This document shows, piece by piece, positions 60,260-64,000 of a stretch of DNA of 64,000 nucleotides. Each line of letters begins with the position of its first letter. Positions within the stretch are counted from its first letter, which is position 1. Location of the stretch: assembly GCA_965230045.1 (NCBI GenBank), contig OZ245940.1:558001-622000 (forward strand), in the 5' to 3' direction. The position numbers and the translations under genes were made by a program. This stretch comes from G963662905 sp965230045 (lineage in GTDB: Bacteria > Bacteroidota > Bacteroidia > Bacteroidales > WRLA01). The notes under the pieces were generated by a model. The model saw only the letters and a program-made list of their open reading frames with translations. It was not told where the DNA came from and ran no database searches.

Positions 60260-63238
60260 TTGAAATTTTTATCACAAATACAAATACAAAGGGTGAGCAG
60301 ATTCATTTTAATCAGCTTGCTCTTTTTGTGTTTTATCAATCCGCTTTTTGCCCAGTTTCCCTGGATACAGTATTATCCCATGGAGAATATTGCCAACTCA
60401 GGGCGTTATAAAGATCTGGTTATTGATGATTGGAACCGTTTGTGGATTTCTACTGATCATGGCATGATGATGTATGATGGTGGGCAGTTTACCAGCTTTC
60501 CGGAAGCGACCCGAAGTAATTATGTAAAAAGCCTCTTGAAAACAGATGATGGAGATATTTATATAGTAAATGATTTTGGCCTTGAGCTGCTTGAATTTGA
60601 TGGCCGTGAACCGGTTTTTTCAAATGTGCTCGAGGCCGGGCAAGAACCAACAAACACACAGCTTTCCTATCCCAAAACTATTTATTCCTCTACCGATAAA
60701 TCCGTTTGGGTTGGTGAAGATTCGGTTGCCGTGCGTATTAAGGATGGAAAAATAATAAAGCGCTATTCCCTCGGTCCAAACTGGCAATCACGTAATTATA
60801 TGAAAAGCATTACTTTTCAGGAAGATGGTTACGGAAACCTCTGGGCTTTTAGCTTTATTGGTAATGTATATCGATATGCGCCGGGAGCGGATACCTTTGT
60901 AAATCTTCCCGTTACGGCTGATTTAAGCATCTTGAGCTTTGTAAAACGTATGGAACTGAACACTTTTTGGATTGGTACAGCAAATGGTGTTTATGAAATG
61001 GAAGTAAACGCTTCAGGAGAAATCGTGCGATTGGAGTGGATTATTAATATTCGCAATATTTCCTGCATACATGTGCTTGATGATCAGTTTCTTTTGCTGG
61101 GAACATGGAGCCAGGGCTTGTATATTTTGGGGAGAAACAATGAAAATTATATAGCCAAACCTTTGGATATTCCAGGGCTGAACGATGTCTTCAATATTCG
61201 CAAGAGAGCTAATAATCAATTGTGGATTATCGGAAGTGAAACGATTGGACAGTTGAATATCAGTCCTTTCCGTTATTATGAAATTGACCCCGATTACAAC
61301 CTTATTCGCAGCGTTCATCCTTTATCAAAAGATTCCGTGTTGGTAGCCACCGACTTCAAGCTTTCAGTATTAAGCAGGAATCCGGATAACAGCTGGCGCA
61401 CCACAGTGAATTATCCGGTGGATGGGCTTTACTTTTTTCTCGCTGTTCCGTTTCAGGGCGAGTTTGTACTGGGTGATCAATTAGGAGGTTTATATCGCTA
61501 CAAACCGGAACAGGGCCTTATGAGCAGGGTGGAAGGTGTTCCGCCAGGCGAGGCATATTTGTGGCTGTATGAAGATATTGATAGAAAATTATGGGCTTGC
61601 GGCAATCACCGTAACGGGCTCATGCGCATTGATGAAAACTTTGAAGTTTCTGTTTATGATCCCAATTTAACCGGAGATATTTATGTAATCCGTTGTGGCG
61701 ATGATGGGCAATGTTTTGCTGCCGGCGAAGCGGCTATACCAACGGTATTTCGTTTTAATTTCCGCGATAACTCCTTTAGCCCCATTATATTACAACTGGA
61801 TCCCCCTATTTCAGGCACACTGATCACCGAGGATTTGTATATCGGCAATGATGAGGTTTTACTGGCAACACATTCCGGTTTATACCGATTTTCCGATAAT
61901 GGAAAAGAAGAGCAAATAGCAACACGCATGGATTTGCCGGAGCTTGCCGGCGATATAAACCTGAAAGCTATACAGAAATCCGATGATGGAGCCTTATGGC
62001 TGGCGGGTGAAACAAACCTGATTTGGTATAAAGACGGTCTGGTTCAGGTATTTGACCACACCAATTCTTTGCCCTCCGGTGCAATGCATTTCCGGGGAAT
62101 TGAAAAAGATGATTACGGAAACCTTTGGTTCGCAACAGAAAAAGGACTGGCCTTTTTGCCCAATGGGTTTATCCGCGCGCAAAAAACCGAAACACCTGAT
62201 ATCCAAATCAGTTTCTATGGACAAAAAAATGATTCTTTGCCACGGTTAATTGATAACCAGCTTTCTTTGCCCTATGGCAGTAATCTGGAATTTCGCTTTG
62301 CAAATACAATGTTTCCTCCAGATCTGATAAGCTATCAAACAAGAATCCTGGAAATTGATACCAACTGGAGTGCATTAAAACCCGACAGGCTTCTGAATGC
62401 GCTAAATTTCAGTAACGGATCTTATACCTTGCAGGTACGCGCACGCTATAAAGGTATGCTCGTTTCAGAAACCAATCAAATTACTTTTAAGATTAGAAAA
62501 CCTTGGTTTAAAGCGATTTGGTTCTATTTTTCTGGTTTTGCTGCTTTGCTTGTTTTTATTTCGATAATACTTATTGTGTATAACAGACGCTTTGAACGGA
62601 GCAAGAAAAAAACTTTGGCTGAAGTAACAAGCCGCAATGAAAAAAAGCTGGAAGAATTGAGGCTTGAAATTCTTGATGAGCAAAAAAAACAAATAGCGCT
62701 GAATAAAAAAATCAGCAAGCTTAAAAGCCAGTTTGATACTGAAAAAAGTGTCCTTGATACAGAAATCAAATATCGCGACCAGCAAATTGCACGCATACGC
62801 GATGATATTGAATTGCGCAACAAACAGCTATCAGCTCAGATGTTGAAAACAATTCAAAAAGACCAGGCTTTTCAGAAAGTTTTCAGGGAATTAAAAAAAG
62901 CCAGGAAAGACAGCCCGGAAAGCGTCCGATTAATCCATAACCGCATTTTAAAACTGATCGAGCACCAAAAAATTGTGGAAAAAGACTGGGAGAGCTTCCG
63001 TTATTATTTCCAGGAAGTACATCATGGCTTTGATGAAAAACTCAGTTCCGTTTTCCCGGCACTTACCGCACAGGATTTGCGCCATTGCGCGCTTATACGT
63101 GCAAAACTGAGCATTAATGAATGCGCCAGCCTTTTGGGTATATCGCCCGATAGTGTGAAAACTTCCCGACACCGCCTCAAAAAAAAGCTGAAACTTACCC
63201 CGGAGCAAAGTCTGCTCGACTTTTTAATGAATATCTAG
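60260..63238 (+). CDS. propeller/Y_Y_Y sensor with LuxR-type DNA-binding domain
   Basis: A 992-residue membrane regulator. No ATG precedes the signal peptide; the frame opens after TAG at 60248, so the TTG at 60260 is the best start, giving the export signal ILISLLFLCFINPLFAQ. Propeller repeats fill ~35-650 (DLVIDDWNRLWISTDHGMMM, YGNLWAFSFIGNVYRY, YGNLWFATEKGLAFLP). A Y_Y_Y domain follows (~660-745), a transmembrane helix (~755-775), a long coiled coil (~780-890), and a GerE/LuxR-type helix-turn-helix (LTAQDLRHCALIRAKLSINE, CASLLGISPDSVKTSRHRLK). Such one-component sensors span the membrane and should control genes directly. It precedes an SusA-like amylase gene, so starch or maltose sensing is possible. 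Confidence 0.88.
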   Translation: MKFLSQIQIQRVSRFILISLLFLCFINPLFAQFPWIQYYPMENIANSGRYKDLVIDDWNRLWISTDHGMMMYDGGQFTSFPEATRSNYVKSLLKTDDGDIYIVNDFGLELLEFDGREPVFSNVLEAGQEPTNTQLSYPKTIYSSTDKSVWVGEDSVAVRIKDGKIIKRYSLGPNWQSRNYMKSITFQEDGYGNLWAFSFIGNVYRYAPGADTFVNLPVTADLSILSFVKRMELNTFWIGTANGVYEMEVNASGEIVRLEWIINIRNISCIHVLDDQFLLLGTWSQGLYILGRNNENYIAKPLDIPGLNDVFNIRKRANNQLWIIGSETIGQLNISPFRYYEIDPDYNLIRSVHPLSKDSVLVATDFKLSVLSRNPDNSWRTTVNYPVDGLYFFLAVPFQGEFVLGDQLGGLYRYKPEQGLMSRVEGVPPGEAYLWLYEDIDRKLWACGNHRNGLMRIDENFEVSVYDPNLTGDIYVIRCGDDGQCFAAGEAAIPTVFRFNFRDNSFSPIILQLDPPISGTLITEDLYIGNDEVLLATHSGLYRFSDNGKEEQIATRMDLPELAGDINLKAIQKSDDGALWLAGETNLIWYKDGLVQVFDHTNSLPSGAMHFRGIEKDDYGNLWFATEKGLAFLPNGFIRAQKTETPDIQISFYGQKNDSLPRLIDNQLSLPYGSNLEFRFANTMFPPDLISYQTRILEIDTNWSALKPDRLLNALNFSNGSYTLQVRARYKGMLVSETNQITFKIRKPWFKAIWFYFSGFAALLVFISIILIVYNRRFERSKKKTLAEVTSRNEKKLEELRLEILDEQKKQIALNKKISKLKSQFDTEKSVLDTEIKYRDQQIARIRDDIELRNKQLSAQMLKTIQKDQAFQKVFRELKKARKDSPESVRLIHNRILKLIEHQKIVEKDWESFRYYFQEVHHGFDEKLSSVFPALTAQDLRHCALIRAKLSINECASLLGISPDSVKTSRHRLKKKLKLTPEQSLLDFLMNI

Positions 63239-63406
63239 TCATTTTGTGCGTAATAAAATCTTTGTAGCTAAAATTCATCGTTTCCTTTTTGTTTACTATT
63301 TAATGTGTTATAAATCAATTAGTAAGGTTTATTATTTGCCTACTATTTAGATTTCATGTTCACCTATTGTAAACCCCTTTGCATCCTCTTATTTTATTCA
63401 AAAAAT

Positions 63407-63414
63407 TAATTTTG
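63407..63414 (+). promoter_or_regulatory. -7 promoter motif for the amylase gene
   Basis: TAATTTTG fits TAnnTTTG, 40 bp before the ATG at 63455. Confidence 0.45.
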
Positions 63415-63454
63415 CGTTAATAAAGTTTAAATTTTATTACTCAAAACCATCCGT

Positions 63455-64000
63455 ATGAAATTATTTCATGGACTAAGCATTTTCATTTTCATTTTTTTTG
63501 GAGTACAGAGCGTTCAGGCAAAAGTGAAAATGGAACGTGTGGAGCCGCCTTTCTGGTGGGTAGGAATGAACAATCCGGAACTGCAGATCATGATTCAGGC
63601 TGATGATATAAGCCAATTCAATGTCGAAATCGATTACCCCGGTATCAGTTTATCCCGGGTGGAAAAAGTTCCAAGCCCCAACTTCCTGTTTGTTTATTTG
63701 AATATTTCTTCCGATAGCAAGCCGGGAATACTTCCTATTGTGTTAAAAAACAGTAAGGGCAAAATTCAAGCCAAAATACAATACGAATTAAAGAAACGCG
63801 ATAAAAAGGGCGCAGAGTACGAAGGTTTCAAGCAGGAAGATGTAATGTACCTGATTACGCCCGACCGCTTCGTAAATGGTGATCCTTCAAACGATGATAT
63901 GCCCGGAATGCTCGAGAAAGCCAACCGCGACGATAAAAACGGTCGTCATGGTGGCGATATAGCCGGTATCGACAAAGCCTTACCCTATATAAAAGATATG
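63455..64000 (+). CDS. SusA-like cyclomaltodextrinase/alpha-amylase (partial, C-terminus outside window)
   Basis: The first 182 residues of a glycoside hydrolase; the frame is open to the window end. Signal peptide (GLSIFIFIFFGVQSVQA). Residues ~25-110 are the N-terminal cyclomaltodextrinase domain (VEPPFWWVGMNNPELQIMIQ, VDYPGIS-type beta strands). The GH13 barrel begins with EDVMYLITPDRFVNGDPSND and GRHGGDIAGIDKALPYIKDM. SusA-type neopullulanases cut starch oligosaccharides in the periplasm. It directly follows the propeller/LuxR regulator, which may control it. Confidence 0.92.
   Translation, partial: MKLFHGLSIFIFIFFGVQSVQAKVKMERVEPPFWWVGMNNPELQIMIQADDISQFNVEIDYPGISLSRVEKVPSPNFLFVYLNISSDSKPGILPIVLKNSKGKIQAKIQYELKKRDKKGAEYEGFKQEDVMYLITPDRFVNGDPSNDDMPGMLEKANRDDKNGRHGGDIAGIDKALPYIKDM

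Overview
The window looks like a chromosomal segment of a Bacteroidetes bacterium, probably an anaerobe or facultative anaerobe. The signs are secreted proteins with type IX secretion (T9SS) C-terminal sorting domains, SprB repeats, LytTR/LytS-type two-component pairs, periplasmic-propeller sensor proteins, an SusA-like amylase, and many intergenic copies of the Bacteroidetes -7 promoter motif TAnnTTTG. No phage, integrase, transposase or CRISPR array was seen. Protein identities come from reading the sequences; no database was searched.

Layout. 1-1710: a LytTR regulator (cut by the window start) and its LytS-like kinase. 1995-4265: a secreted Asp-box/PKD protein. 4433-7456: operon tsaB, purN, an Elp3-like radical SAM gene and a GME-fold gene, all on the minus strand. 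7568-9682: a TPR histidine kinase with a promoter that may give a leaderless mRNA. 9877-10229: a nested palindromic repeat. 10359-18975: a receptor-L-like secreted protein, dxs, an NhaC-type antiporter, a TauE/SafE exporter and a TPR/beta-helix protein. 19062-19643: a higBA toxin-antitoxin pair.

The most interesting region is 19779-32316 (minus strand). It is one gene cluster that matches, in gene content and order, the archaeal MBX/MBS type of Mrp-oxidoreductase complex rather than complex I: Mrp E, F, G, MbhD-like, Mrp B, Mrp C, a fused double Mrp D, then NuoH-, NuoB-, NuoC- and NuoD-like subunits. The NuoB-like protein has lost one of the four N2 cluster cysteines. The NuoD-like protein keeps only two of the four positions that would hold NiFe. 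The electron-input subunit is a two-cluster ferredoxin domain fused to a GltD/NfnB-like flavoprotein, followed by a DHOD-like flavoprotein. A consensus promoter (32343-32373) lies ahead of an unknown first gene. A divergent FNR-type regulator with a complete [4Fe-4S] cysteine set sits next to it. I infer a sodium- or proton-translocating reductase under oxygen control; the nearby NhaC antiporter and sodium:solute symporter fit sodium-based energetics.

33591-46031 holds an XRE/NTase-like protein, a DUF2269-like membrane protein, and a cluster of large secreted proteins: a frameshifted pseudogene, a 2302-residue C39-like peptidase with 18 SprB repeats, and a 1097-residue lamin-tail protein that lacks an obvious T9SS signal. 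Three 21-bp-spaced direct repeats (34911-34960) upstream resemble LytTR operators.

46158-64000 holds a sodium:solute symporter, a propeller histidine kinase with its LytTR partner, trehalose synthase/phosphatase (otsAB fusion), ssb, an archaeal-type ATPase with duplicated upstream inverted repeats, a secreted HExxH protein, tRNA-Cys, glnS, a propeller/LuxR-type regulator, and the start of an SusA-like amylase (cut by the window end). Intergenic regions at 9.9, 33.3, 46.1, 47.7-48.0, 51.1 and 54.7-55.0 kb are full of palindromic repeats, several belonging to shared families.
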